16,509 bases of DNA. It comes from an uncultured Ruminococcus sp. (GTDB lineage Bacteria; Bacillota; Clostridia; Oscillospirales; Ruminococcaceae). Of this stretch, positions 6,577 through 13,940 are shown piece by piece. The stretch lies in contig CAMHBN010000009.1 of the NCBI GenBank assembly GCA_946183385.1, positions 1-16,509 of the forward strand, in the 5' to 3' direction. How positions within the stretch are numbered: position 1 is the first letter of the stretch; each line of letters opens with the position of its first letter. The position numbers were made by a program, and so were the translations under genes. A model generated the notes under the pieces. The model was given only the letters and a program-made list of their open reading frames with translations, made no database searches and was not told where the DNA came from.

Positions 6577-6711
6577 GTAGGGGACGGCGTCCTTGACCGC
6601 CCACAAACAACCGATAAACCAACGGCGACATTCTGTAGGGGCGGATATCATCCGCCCGCAGAAATACAGCAAGACCAGCGTCAGGACGGGCGAGCGGAAC
6701 TCACCCCTACG
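6576..6711. repeat. REP/REPIN-like cluster (3 units) after cls
   Basis: Units: + 6576-6602 (TGTAGGGGACGGCGTCC), + 6634-6659 (TGTAGGGGCGGATATCATCC with CCGCCCGC after it) and a degenerate - unit 6685-6711 ending CACCCCTACG. The first begins on the last T of the cls terminator. The rest of the 548-bp gap 6450-6997 holds the ddl promoter; 6712-6909 shows only a weak 7-bp inverted repeat (AATGATT / AATCATT, 6756-6762 and 6784-6790). Confidence 0.8.
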
Positions 6712-6909
6712 ATCTCCTTCGTTCATTATCCACAAACGAGGACAAAAACGGGCGCAATGATTTTATACTCCGTCATATTTACCAATCATTTTCCGAACGT
6801 ATGTGCGTATATCCTTTGGCGTCGTCGGCATATTGTACAAATGGATGTGTTAAAACTTGTCTGCAATGTACTTCCCTTGCAATTTTTCTTTCATTTTCGC
6901 AAAAAATAC

Positions 6910-6938
6910 TTGCAGTTTTTTGTGTAATGTGATAAAAT
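6910..6938 (+). promoter_or_regulatory. Promoter of the ddl-like gene cluster
   Basis: TTGCAG (6910-6915) and TAAAAT (6933-6938) are separated by 17 nt, with a TG two bases before the -10 (extended -10). It lies in an AT-rich stretch about 60 nt before the start codon. It would drive the ddl-like and DUF1934 genes and possibly argS. Confidence 0.75.
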
Positions 6939-6997
6939 ATAGTGATGCTTGAAATTGACTATACGTGTTTTGCAGCACATTTATAAAGGAGAAAGAC

Positions 6998-8071
6998 ATG
7001 GCAAAGATAAAAGCTGCCGTAATTTTCGGCGGTACAGCTCAGGAACACGAGCTGTCCCTCGCCTCTGCCGCAGAGGTCATCCGCAATATTCCCAATGACA
7101 AATATGACGTTACCTGCATAGGTATCACGAAGAAAGGACGCTGGCTGTACTTCCCCGGGGACGTGGAGGAAATAGCCGACGGAAGCTGGGAATCCAGCCC
7201 CGACTGCGCGTCCGCGATACTCTCGCCCGACCCGCTCCACCGCGGCATCGTGGTGATCGAGGACGGCGAGGCTACTGTCCGCAGGATAGACGTGGTTTTC
7301 CCCGTTTTGCAGGGCAAGAAGGGCGCTGACGGCACGATACAGGCTCTGCTCGATATGTCGGGCATTCCCTACGTGGGAAGCGGTCACCTTGCCGCGGCAT
7401 CGTGCATGGACAAGTCGCACACGCACATGGTGCTCGACGACTACGGAATCCCCACTGCTGACTGGAAGCTCCTGACTCAGCGTGACATCAACAGCATTGA
7501 CAAGCGCTGCGACGAAATAGCCGCAGACCTCGGCTTCCCCGTTGTGATAAAGCCCGCAAACAGCGGCTGCAGCGCGGGTACGACCGTGGCTCACGATCCC
7601 GACGAGCTCAACGCCGCCGTGAAGGTCGCGTTCTCGAACGATAACAAGGTGCTCGCGGAGAGATACGTCAAGGCACGCAAGCTCGAGGTAGCTGTTTTCG
7701 GCTACGACCAGCCGCTCGCCTCCAACGTCGGAGAGATACTCTCCGTCGGCAGGAAGTACGACCCGACCGAGGTCAAGAAGAGCTCCGGCGACGACTTACA
7801 GGTACCCGCGGAGCTCCCCGATGAGCTCGCCGCGACAATACGCGATACAGCAGTAAAGACATTCAAGGCTCTCGGGTGCAAGGGACTTGCGAGAGTGGAC
7901 TTCCTCCTCAATGAGGAGGGCGAGCTCCTGCTCAACAAGATAGGCACCTCCCCGGGACTCAGACAAAACAGCGTTTTCCCCAAGCTCATGGCAGAGTTCG
8001 GCATAGATATGCCCGAGCTCGTGGATATGCTCCTCGAGCAGGCACTGGAAAACTCGGAAAGGGCGTACTGA
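6998..8071 (+). CDS. ddl: D-alanine--D-alanine ligase family protein with altered active site
   Basis: Encodes 357 residues with the fold signature of Ddl ATP-grasp ligases: N-terminal VIFGGTAQEHELSL (Glu 18 region), GIPYVGSGHLAAASCMDK, KPANSGCSAG (185-194), GLARVDF with Arg 299 and Asp 301, and SPG near 318-320. Several residues known to be needed in Ddl are changed. The usual LNE-x-NT-x-PG reads LNKIGTSPG (313-320), so both the metal-binding Glu and Asn are lost (K314, G316). LHG reads LQG (104-106), GEDG reads GADG (109-112), and the Tyr-containing omega loop is not recognisable (about 249-264). It may be a ligase with other substrates or an inactive paralogue. Start ATG 6998 has AAAGGAG 6 nt upstream; an in-frame GTG at 6965 lacks such a site. 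It overlaps the next gene by 1 nt. Confidence 0.8.
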   Translation: MAKIKAAVIFGGTAQEHELSLASAAEVIRNIPNDKYDVTCIGITKKGRWLYFPGDVEEIADGSWESSPDCASAILSPDPLHRGIVVIEDGEATVRRIDVVFPVLQGKKGADGTIQALLDMSGIPYVGSGHLAAASCMDKSHTHMVLDDYGIPTADWKLLTQRDINSIDKRCDEIAADLGFPVVIKPANSGCSAGTTVAHDPDELNAAVKVAFSNDNKVLAERYVKARKLEVAVFGYDQPLASNVGEILSVGRKYDPTEVKKSSGDDLQVPAELPDELAATIRDTAVKTFKALGCKGLARVDFLLNEEGELLLNKIGTSPGLRQNSVFPKLMAEFGIDMPELVDMLLEQALENSERAY

Positions 8072-8487
8072 TGAAGAAAAACGTTCTCATCTCGCTGACG
8101 AGCATACAGTGGCAGGACGACGAAAAGAACGAGACAGAGCTCCTCACACGCGCCTCGCTGTCAAAGGCAGGCACGCAGAACGTGATATCCTACGAGGACA
8201 CCTCGGCTACGGGATTCGAGGGCTCGGTGACAACGATAACGGTAGACGGCAATGATTCCGCTTCTATTATAAGAAGAGGAACGGCTAACTCGGTGCTCTC
8301 GCTGGAGATAGGGCGCAAGCACTACTGCCAGTACGGCACGCCGTTCGGTGATATGCGCATCGGCGTGTACACACACGCGATAGACAACACCATCGACACC
8401 GACGGTCGGCTCTACCTGAAATACACCCTCGACCTCAATTCGTCCTACCTCTCGGACAACGAGATTATAATGAATATTAAGAGCTGA
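8071..8487 (+). CDS. DUF1934 (YwiB-like) beta-barrel protein
   Basis: Encodes 138 residues with the DUF1934 pattern: an N-terminal strand plus WQDDE, RRGTANSVLSLEIGRKHYCQY in the middle, and a C-terminal LYLKYTLDLNSSYLSDNEI strand pair. The fold is a calycin-like barrel; the function is not known. In Bacillus subtilis ywiB lies directly before argS, and the same order is kept here. The start codon overlaps the stop of the Ddl-like gene (TGATG), so the two are translationally coupled. No signal peptide or membrane segment is visible. Confidence 0.88.
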   Translation: MKKNVLISLTSIQWQDDEKNETELLTRASLSKAGTQNVISYEDTSATGFEGSVTTITVDGNDSASIIRRGTANSVLSLEIGRKHYCQYGTPFGDMRIGVYTHAIDNTIDTDGRLYLKYTLDLNSSYLSDNEIIMNIKS

Positions 8488-8493
8488 GTTTAT

Positions 8494-8531
8494 AGAACTC
8501 AGAACTCAGAACTCAGAGCTCAGAACTCAGA
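8494..8531 (+). repeat. Heptamer tandem repeat (about 5.4 copies of AGAACTC)
   Basis: Three AGAACTC copies, one AGAGCTC, one AGAACTC and a partial AGA, period 7. It starts 7 nt after the DUF1934 stop and ends 1 nt before a TGTAGGGA repeat head. The first copies also pair with the sequence over the stop codon: CTGAGTT-TATAG-AACTCAG (8484-8502), a perfect 7-bp stem that may serve as a weak terminator or mRNA end. Confidence 0.85.
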
Positions 8532-8532
8532 C

Positions 8533-8604
8533 TGTAGGGACGCGCATTGCGCGTCCGCAATAAACCGACAGCGTAACATCGGACGACCAATGGTCGTCCC
8601 TACA
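8533..8604. repeat. REPIN-like inverted pair upstream of argS
   Basis: A + unit (TGTAGGGACGCGCATTGCGC and then GTCCGC, 8533-8558) and a - unit (GGACGACCAATGGTCGTCC then CTACA, ending 8604) with about 21 nt between. Together they make a 72-bp element with perfect TGTAGGGAC / GTCCCTACA ends. The argS ribosome binding site follows 28 nt later. Confidence 0.88.
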
Positions 8605-8647
8605 CAAGCACCAAAATCACATACATATAAAAGGAAGGATAACACCA

Positions 8648-10414
8648 ATGTCAGACCTCATCAAGTCTGCGTCGCTTCAGCTCAGGGAGCTGATAACCGA
8701 CGCGCTGGGAGTTCTCGTGGCTGAGGGCGTAGCCCCTGCCGAGCCGCTCCCGTCATTCGTCATCGAGATACCCGCGGACAAGTCCCACGGAGACTTCGCG
8801 GCGAACACCGCTATGGTGTGCGCAAAGGCGTTCAAGATGCCGCCCCGCAAGATAGCCGAGCTCATCATCGAGAAGATAAACCTCGGCGGCTCGGTATTCG
8901 AGAGAGCCGAGATAGCGGGACCGGGCTTCATGAACTTCTTCCTCAGCAGGAAGTGGTTCGCCGACACCGTTGAGAACGTGCTCGCCGAGAAGGACAGCTA
9001 CGGACGCACCGATTACGGCAGCGGCAAGCGTGTCCTCGTTGAGTTCGTATCCGCGAACCCGACAGGTCCCATGCATATCGGCAACGCAAGAGGCGGCGCT
9101 ATCGGAGACTGCCTCGCAAGCGTGCTCGACTGGGCAGGCTTCCACGCCGAGCGCGAGTTCTACGTCAACGACGCGGGCAATCAGATTGAGAAGTTCGGCA
9201 AGTCGCTCTCGCTCCGCTATATGCACTTATGCTCCGAGAAGGGACAGGGTGTGCTCGCGAAAGCCGCCGATACCGATGAAGTCTGCCGCCTGATATACGG
9301 CGAGGAGGGCAGCTCGGAGGACTTCCCGATGCCCGAGGACGTCTACCTCGGACAGGACATCATCGAGCACGCCAAGAATTACTACGACCTGCACGGAGCT
9401 TCCCTCGCCGACGTATCCGAGGAGGAGAGGCGCAGGGCTCTCGTTGAGTACGCCCTCCCGATAAATATCGCAGGACTTGAACGCGACCTCAAAAAGTACC
9501 GCATAGTATACGACAACTGGTTCCGCGAGAGCACCATTCACGAGCGCAACGAGACGAAGCTCGTGGTTGACAAGCTCATGGAAGCAGGCAAGGCTTACGA
9601 GCAGGACGGCGCGATATGGTTCAGAGCCACCGACTACGGTATGGACAAGGACTTCGTGCTCAGGCGCAGCAACGGTCTCTATACTTATATAGTACCCGAT
9701 ATCGCCTACCACTACGACAAGCTCGTGACGCGTAACTTCGACAAGGCGATAAACGTCCTCGGAGCCGACCACCACGGCTATGTTCCGAGACTGAAAGCGG
9801 CGCTGAATGCTCTCGGAGTTGACGACAGCAAGCTCGACGTGGTACTTATGCAGATGGTACGCCTCGTAAGAAAGGGCGAAACGGTAAAGCTCTCGAAGAG
9901 AAGCGGCAAGGCTATCACGCTGGTGACGCTCCTCGACGAGATACCGATAGACGCGGCAAGGTTCTACTTCAACCTCCGCGAGGCAAACTCGCAGTTCGAG
10001 TTCGACCTCGACCTCGCAGTTGAGAAGTCCTCGCAGAATCCTGTATTCTACGTGCAGTACGCGCACGCGAGGATATGCAGTATGCTCCGCAACCTCGAAG
10101 CCGAGGGTATAGTGATACCCGAGAGCGCGGACTTCACGCTCCTGACCGACCCGCGTGAGATAGAGCTGATACGCCATATAGCGTCGCTGCCGCACGAGAT
10201 AGAGCTCGCGGCTAAGGCTTACGACCCCGCAAAGCTGACGAAGTACGCGATAGACCTCGCGACGCTGTTCCACCGCTTCTACGACGCGTGCAGCGTCAAA
10301 AACGCAGGCTCGGACGAGCTCATGAACGCGCGTATACTGCTGAGCATAGCAGTAAGGCAGGTGCTCCGCAACGTGCTGACTATCCTGAAGATAGAGCAGC
10401 CCGAGAAGATGTAA
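8648..10414 (+). CDS. argS: Arginyl-tRNA synthetase
   Basis: Encodes 588 residues, a normal length for the class I enzyme that charges tRNA-Arg with arginine. An N-terminal additional domain (about 1-110) is followed by the catalytic core with SANPTGPMHIGNARG (HIGH motif as HIGN, 143-146) and FYVNDAGNQI. The KMSKS loop reads KLSKR (414-418). The C-terminal alpha-helical anticodon-binding domain has NPVFYVQYAHARICS and ends with a helix carrying VRQVLRNVLTILKIEQPEKM. Start ATG 8648 follows AAGGAAGGA by about 8 nt. It lies downstream of DUF1934 across a repeat pair and may be co-transcribed with it. No T-box or clear terminator is visible around it. Confidence 0.97.
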   Translation: MSDLIKSASLQLRELITDALGVLVAEGVAPAEPLPSFVIEIPADKSHGDFAANTAMVCAKAFKMPPRKIAELIIEKINLGGSVFERAEIAGPGFMNFFLSRKWFADTVENVLAEKDSYGRTDYGSGKRVLVEFVSANPTGPMHIGNARGGAIGDCLASVLDWAGFHAEREFYVNDAGNQIEKFGKSLSLRYMHLCSEKGQGVLAKAADTDEVCRLIYGEEGSSEDFPMPEDVYLGQDIIEHAKNYYDLHGASLADVSEEERRRALVEYALPINIAGLERDLKKYRIVYDNWFRESTIHERNETKLVVDKLMEAGKAYEQDGAIWFRATDYGMDKDFVLRRSNGLYTYIVPDIAYHYDKLVTRNFDKAINVLGADHHGYVPRLKAALNALGVDDSKLDVVLMQMVRLVRKGETVKLSKRSGKAITLVTLLDEIPIDAARFYFNLREANSQFEFDLDLAVEKSSQNPVFYVQYAHARICSMLRNLEAEGIVIPESADFTLLTDPREIELIRHIASLPHEIELAAKAYDPAKLTKYAIDLATLFHRFYDACSVKNAGSDELMNARILLSIAVRQVLRNVLTILKIEQPEKM

Positions 10415-10510
10415 AGGTTACTTTTTGGTTACAAACAAAACTAACCATTTAGCAGTTTATCACAATGTCAACACACATTTATTGGTCATTATTCAGGCTT
10501 TTAAAGAAAA

Positions 10511-10554
10511 GTTAACATTTTGTTAACAGTATGTTCATATCAATATGTTACAAT
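10511..10554 (+). promoter_or_regulatory. Probable promoter and palindromic operator of the CdaR-like gene
   Basis: GTTAACA-TTT-TGTTAAC (10511-10527) is a perfect 17-bp palindrome. About 20 nt further is TGTTACAAT (10546-10554), an extended -10 box. The TTAACA at 10523-10528 could be a -35 but the spacing is 20 nt, longer than ideal. A palindrome over the -35 region of a regulator gene suggests control by a dimeric protein, possibly the gene's own product. The surrounding gap 10415-10625 is AT-rich and has no clear argS terminator. Confidence 0.5.
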
Positions 10555-10625
10555 CTGTAATATATTCAGATCGAACGACAACCTTTGAAAGCGGAAATCA
10601 TAAAATTAAAAGAAGGGTGCAAATT

Positions 10626-11711
10626 ATGTCAAACAGATTATTTCAGGGCTTAGTTCATCAGATGCGCGATACTATCGACGCAACCATCGGTGTTGTCGAT
10701 GAGACAGCTACCATCATCGCCTGCAGCGACCTCACCCGCGTAGGCACCACAAATGAGTTCGTTTCTCTCGACCTCAGCGATTCACACGATATCTTCATCC
10801 GCGACGGCTTCACCTACAAGCCCTTCGGCTCACGCGTTAAGCCCGACTATGCGGTTTTCGTAGAGGGCGTTGACGACGCTGCCGCAAAGTATGCGTCCAT
10901 CCTCGCTATCACTCTCTCCAATATCAAGCAGTACTACGACGAAAAGTACGACCGCAACAACTTCATCAAGAACGTCATCCTCGACAATGTTCTCCCCGGA
11001 GACATCGTCATCAAGGCAAGAGAGCTCCACTTCAATGCCGAGATAAGCCGCGCTGTATTCCTTATCAGAATAGTTTCCGCGAACGACATCTCAGCTTACG
11101 ACGTTATCCAGAACCTCTTCCCCGATAAGAACAAGGACTTCGTCTTCAACATCACAGAGTCCGATATCATACTCGTCAAGGAGCTCAAGAGCACCGTTGA
11201 TTCCAAGGACCTCGAAAAGCTCGCACGCTCTATCGCTGATACCCTCAGCAGCGAGTTCTACACCCGCGTCAACGTTGGTATCGGTACAGCCGTTGTCGGC
11301 GTAAAGGACCTCGCACGCTCCTTCAAGGAGGCTCAGATGGCTCTTGAGGTCGGCAAGGTATTCGACACCGACAAGGTCATCGTAAGCTACGACAACCTCG
11401 GTATCGCGAGACTTATCTACCACCTCCCGACCACTCTCTGCGAGACATTCCTCCACGAGGTATTCAAGGTAGGCAGCATCGATTCTCTCGACCACGAGAC
11501 TCTCTTCACGATACAGAAGTTCTTCGAGAACAACCTCAACGTGTCCGAGACATCGCGTAAGCTCTTCGTACACAGAAATACTCTCGTATACAGACTTGAG
11601 AAGATAAAGAAGCTCACAGGTCTCGACCTCCGCGAGTTCGACCACGCTATCATCTTCAAGATAGCCCTTATGGTAAAGAAGTATCTCTCGGCTAACCCTG
11701 TTAAGTTCTGA
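10626..11711 (+). CDS. CdaR/PucR-type transcriptional regulator
   Basis: Encodes 361 residues. The N-terminal 1-105 resembles the sugar-diacid sensing domain of CdaR: LVHQMRDTIDATIGVVDE, then IIACSDLTRVGTTN. A central GGDEF-like CdaR domain (about 140-255, with FLIRIV, VNVGIGTAV and SFKEAQMALEVG) follows. The C-terminal PucR helix-turn-helix (about 296-353) contains NVSETSRKLFVHRNTLVYRL and then KLTGLDLREF, a near-perfect family match. The start at 10626 has AGAAGGGTG upstream; an earlier in-frame ATG at 10545 lies inside the promoter. The protein is expected to be a cytoplasmic DNA-binding activator or repressor. It is followed on the same strand by ftsEX; whether it controls them or responds to a diacid is not known. 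Base composition is slightly more AT-rich at the start. Confidence 0.88.
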   Translation: MSNRLFQGLVHQMRDTIDATIGVVDETATIIACSDLTRVGTTNEFVSLDLSDSHDIFIRDGFTYKPFGSRVKPDYAVFVEGVDDAAAKYASILAITLSNIKQYYDEKYDRNNFIKNVILDNVLPGDIVIKARELHFNAEISRAVFLIRIVSANDISAYDVIQNLFPDKNKDFVFNITESDIILVKELKSTVDSKDLEKLARSIADTLSSEFYTRVNVGIGTAVVGVKDLARSFKEAQMALEVGKVFDTDKVIVSYDNLGIARLIYHLPTTLCETFLHEVFKVGSIDSLDHETLFTIQKFFENNLNVSETSRKLFVHRNTLVYRLEKIKKLTGLDLREFDHAIIFKIALMVKKYLSANPVKF

Positions 11712-11712
11712 T

Positions 11713-11890
11713 TGTAGGGACGACCATTGGTCGTCCGCCATAAAAACGACTGATTTACATTTCCGTGATTGCGGACGCGCAATGCGCGTCCCTACACAAT
11801 AACGATTCAACCACTGTAGGGGACGCCGCCCTCGGCGTCCCGCAAACACACAGATTATTGGCGTTCGGGCGGATAATATCCGCCCCTACA
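11713..11890. repeat. Two REPIN-like pairs between the regulator and ftsE
   Basis: Pair 1: + 11713-11738 (GACGACCATTGGTCGTC) and - 11771-11796 (GACGCGCAATGCGCGTC), spacer containing CATTTCCGTGATT. Pair 2: + 11815-11843 (GACGCCGCCCTCGGCGTC) and - 11866-11890 (GGGCGGATAATATCCGCCC). Pair 1 begins right after the regulator stop codon (TGA at 11709-11711). No promoter or T-run terminator is seen in the gap. Confidence 0.88.
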
Positions 11891-11941
11891 CGTTATAAAC
11901 CAAAAAATAAACGACACGAACAAACAAGGAAGGTGTAACCT

Positions 11942-12760
11942 TTGGTAGAGCTTCAGAACGTGTCCGTGACCTATTCGAGCGGCGTTGACGCACTGAACAA
12001 CGTCAGCCTGAAGATAAACGACGGCGACTTCGCCTTCGTTGTGGGCTCATCGGGCGCGGGAAAAAGTACCATGATAAAGCTTCTCCTCAAGGAGATAGAC
12101 GCAACGAGCGGAGTTGTGACCGTTAACGGCTACAATCTCGGCAAGCTCAAAAAGAGGAAGATTCCCGAATTCCGCCGCACTCTCGGCTTCGTTTTTCAGG
12201 ACTTCCGACTTATCCCGTCAATGACCGTGTACGAGAACATCGCTTTTGTGCTCCGTGTTATCGACGCTCCTCTGAAATATATCAGAAAGAGAGTGCCCTA
12301 CGTTATAAGCCTCGTGGGACTGCACTCCAAGACCAATTCTTACCCCGACGAGCTCTCGGGCGGCGAGAAGCAGAGAGTTGCTATCGCGCGAGCTCTCGTC
12401 AATGACCCTCAGCTCATCATCGCGGACGAGCCCACGGGTAATATCGACCCCGAGCTCTCCTACGAGATAGTGGAGCTTCTCAAGGGCATCAACGACCAGG
12501 GCACGACCATTCTTATGGTCACTCACGAGCACGACCTCGTTCGCCACTTCGGCGGACGTATCATCAACATCACCGGCGGCGAGATAGTTTTCGACGAGGT
12601 CATCTCGGGCGTGGACGAGGTTCTTCCCGAGGAGGAGCTCGCTCAGGCAATGGCTGAGGCTGCCGCAGATACAGGCAATATCGTACTCCCCGACCAGAGG
12701 ATAATCACTCCCGACGGCGGGTACCCGGGTGCCGACAGGAATGGAGGCTCCGAGCAATGA
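11942..12760 (+). CDS. ftsE: Cell division ATP-binding protein FtsE
   Basis: Encodes 272 residues. ABC ATPase motifs are complete: Walker A GSSGAGKST (35-43), Q-loop FVFQDFRL (84-90), signature LSGGEKQR (138-145), Walker B LIIADEPTGN (158-167) and H-loop VTHEH (193-197). FtsE drives FtsX conformational change in the membrane to activate murein hydrolases. The start is a TTG at 11942, placed 6 nt after AAGGAAGGTG; the encoded MVELQNVSVTY matches the usual FtsE N-terminus. FtsE is normally about 220-230 residues, so the tail from about 225 (acidic, Ala-rich, then Gly/Pro-rich) is an extension of some 45 residues. The stop overlaps the ftsX start (ATGA). Confidence 0.95.
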   Translation: MVELQNVSVTYSSGVDALNNVSLKINDGDFAFVVGSSGAGKSTMIKLLLKEIDATSGVVTVNGYNLGKLKKRKIPEFRRTLGFVFQDFRLIPSMTVYENIAFVLRVIDAPLKYIRKRVPYVISLVGLHSKTNSYPDELSGGEKQRVAIARALVNDPQLIIADEPTGNIDPELSYEIVELLKGINDQGTTILMVTHEHDLVRHFGGRIINITGGEIVFDEVISGVDEVLPEEELAQAMAEAAADTGNIVLPDQRIITPDGGYPGADRNGGSEQ

Positions 12761-13662
12761 AGATAAGCGGTTTCAAGTACCTTGCAAATCAGGGTATAGA
12801 AAATATATGGAAGAACAAGATGATGGCGTTCGCAACATTCTGCGTGCTGCTCATCTCGCTGCTCCTCGTCGGAGGCTCGGCACTGTTCTACTTCAATATG
12901 AACTCAATGATACTCGGTCTCGGCAACCAGAACGAGATTGCAGTCTACCTCGACCCCGCCACAGAATCGGCAAGAGTGCAGGAGATACAGTCCGAACTCG
13001 AGGGGCTGGACAATGTTGACACCGTGGAGTACATATCCAAGGAAGAAGCCTACAACCGTATGCAGAACCAGATACAGCAGGGCAAGGCTATCTTCGATTA
13101 CATCGACAGCTACGAATTCATGCCCGACGGCTTCAAGGTGACCGTCGTGAGCAACGACCACATCGAAGACACCACCGCACAGATAGGCGGTATCGAAGAA
13201 GTGCAGAGCGCGAGCTCGTCCCCGCAGGTAGCGGAATTCCTCCGCGAGCTGAGAAGGGTCGTATCGCTGATAGCAATAGCCGTCATCGTGGCTCTGTCGG
13301 TCGTTTCGATGATAATGATATCGAATACTACCAAGGCGAGCGTTTTCGCACGCCGTGAGGAAATACAGATAATGAAATACGTCGGCGCGACGAACTCCTT
13401 CATCAGGACTCCCTTCTTCGTAGAGGGCATGGTGACGGGCTTCTTCGCGGGAGCAGGCGCCTTCTTCATCACGTGGGCAGTGTATCGCACGATATTCCGC
13501 ATACTTATGGAGCAGGGCACTCTCATGCGTGCGTTCGGCGTAGGAAGCATTATCCCGTTTGACAGGATACAGCTCTGGGTAGCGCTCGCGTACCTCGTGG
13601 TAGGCTCGCTCGTAGGCGCTCTCGGAAGCGTTGTCAGCACCCGCCGTCATATTGACGTATAA
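12757..13662 (+). CDS. ftsX: Cell division permease-like protein FtsX
   Basis: Encodes 301 residues. Topology is typical of FtsX: a short cytoplasmic N-terminus, TM1 (about 22-46), a large extracellular domain (about 50-165, with IAVYLDPATE and YISKEEAYNRM), then TM2 (169-189), TM3 (220-243) and TM4 (272-293). The cytoplasmic loop has FARREEIQIMKYVGATNSFIR, the region contacting FtsE. The extracellular domain is what engages coiled-coil hydrolases in relatives (PcsB, CwlO). The gene overlaps ftsE by 4 nt, so they are translationally coupled. The M23 hydrolase follows after a repeat block. Confidence 0.96.
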   Translation: MKISGFKYLANQGIENIWKNKMMAFATFCVLLISLLLVGGSALFYFNMNSMILGLGNQNEIAVYLDPATESARVQEIQSELEGLDNVDTVEYISKEEAYNRMQNQIQQGKAIFDYIDSYEFMPDGFKVTVVSNDHIEDTTAQIGGIEEVQSASSSPQVAEFLRELRRVVSLIAIAVIVALSVVSMIMISNTTKASVFARREEIQIMKYVGATNSFIRTPFFVEGMVTGFFAGAGAFFITWAVYRTIFRILMEQGTLMRAFGVGSIIPFDRIQLWVALAYLVVGSLVGALGSVVSTRRHIDV

Positions 13663-13666
13663 CGCC

Positions 13667-13876
13667 TGTAGGGGCGGATATCATCCGCCCGCCATATCAC
13701 CCAAACCAACGGCAACGGATTGTAGGGGCGCACATTGTGCGCCCGCCAACAACAGACATATCCACGGGCGAACGCTGTTCGCCCCTACACAACACTGATA
13801 TAACCATTGTAGGGACGACCATTGGTCGTCCGTCGGTACACGAAGAATTTGCGGACGCGCATTGCGCGTCCCTACA
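13667..13876. repeat. REP/REPIN-like cluster (5 units) between ftsX and the M23 gene
   Basis: Units: + 13667-13693 (GGCGGATATCATCCGCC), + 13721-13747 (GCGCACATTGTGCGC), - 13765-13789 (GGGCGAACGCTGTTCGCCC), + 13808-13833 (GACGACCATTGGTCGTC), - 13851-13876 (GACGCGCATTGCGCGTC). The last two form a 69-bp pair that recurs nearly unchanged at 15385-15453. The cluster begins 4 nt after the ftsX stop. Confidence 0.88.
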
Positions 13877-13880
13877 CTGA

Positions 13881-13915
13881 GTTCTCAGCTCTCAGCTCTT
13901 AGCTCTGAACTCTGA
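13881..13915 (-). repeat. Heptamer tandem repeat (5 copies) next to a repeat end
   Basis: Read on +: GTTCTCA, GCTCTCA, GCTCTTA, GCTCTGA, ACTCTGA. On the minus strand these are TCAGAGT / TGAGAAC-like, the same family as AGAACTC at 8494-8531. It begins 4 nt after CCCTACA, so again the array lies just outside the GTAGGG end. Confidence 0.8.
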
Positions 13916-13940
13916 AACGAAGGGAGTAAGTTTAACAGTT

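Noticed and set aside
9227..10273. Minus-strand open frame of 348 codons opposite argS
   Set aside because: Antisense to a well-supported argS, with no start signal or recognisable motif.
10545..10625. Earlier start for the CdaR-like regulator
   Set aside because: It would begin inside the -10 region of the promoter, and the added residues do not look like the sensing domain.
13667..13876. CRISPR array (about 26-bp repeats with about 27-bp spacers)
   Set aside because: Unit orientation flips, the hairpin arms differ between units, spacing varies, and there are no cas genes; inverted-pair repeats explain it better.
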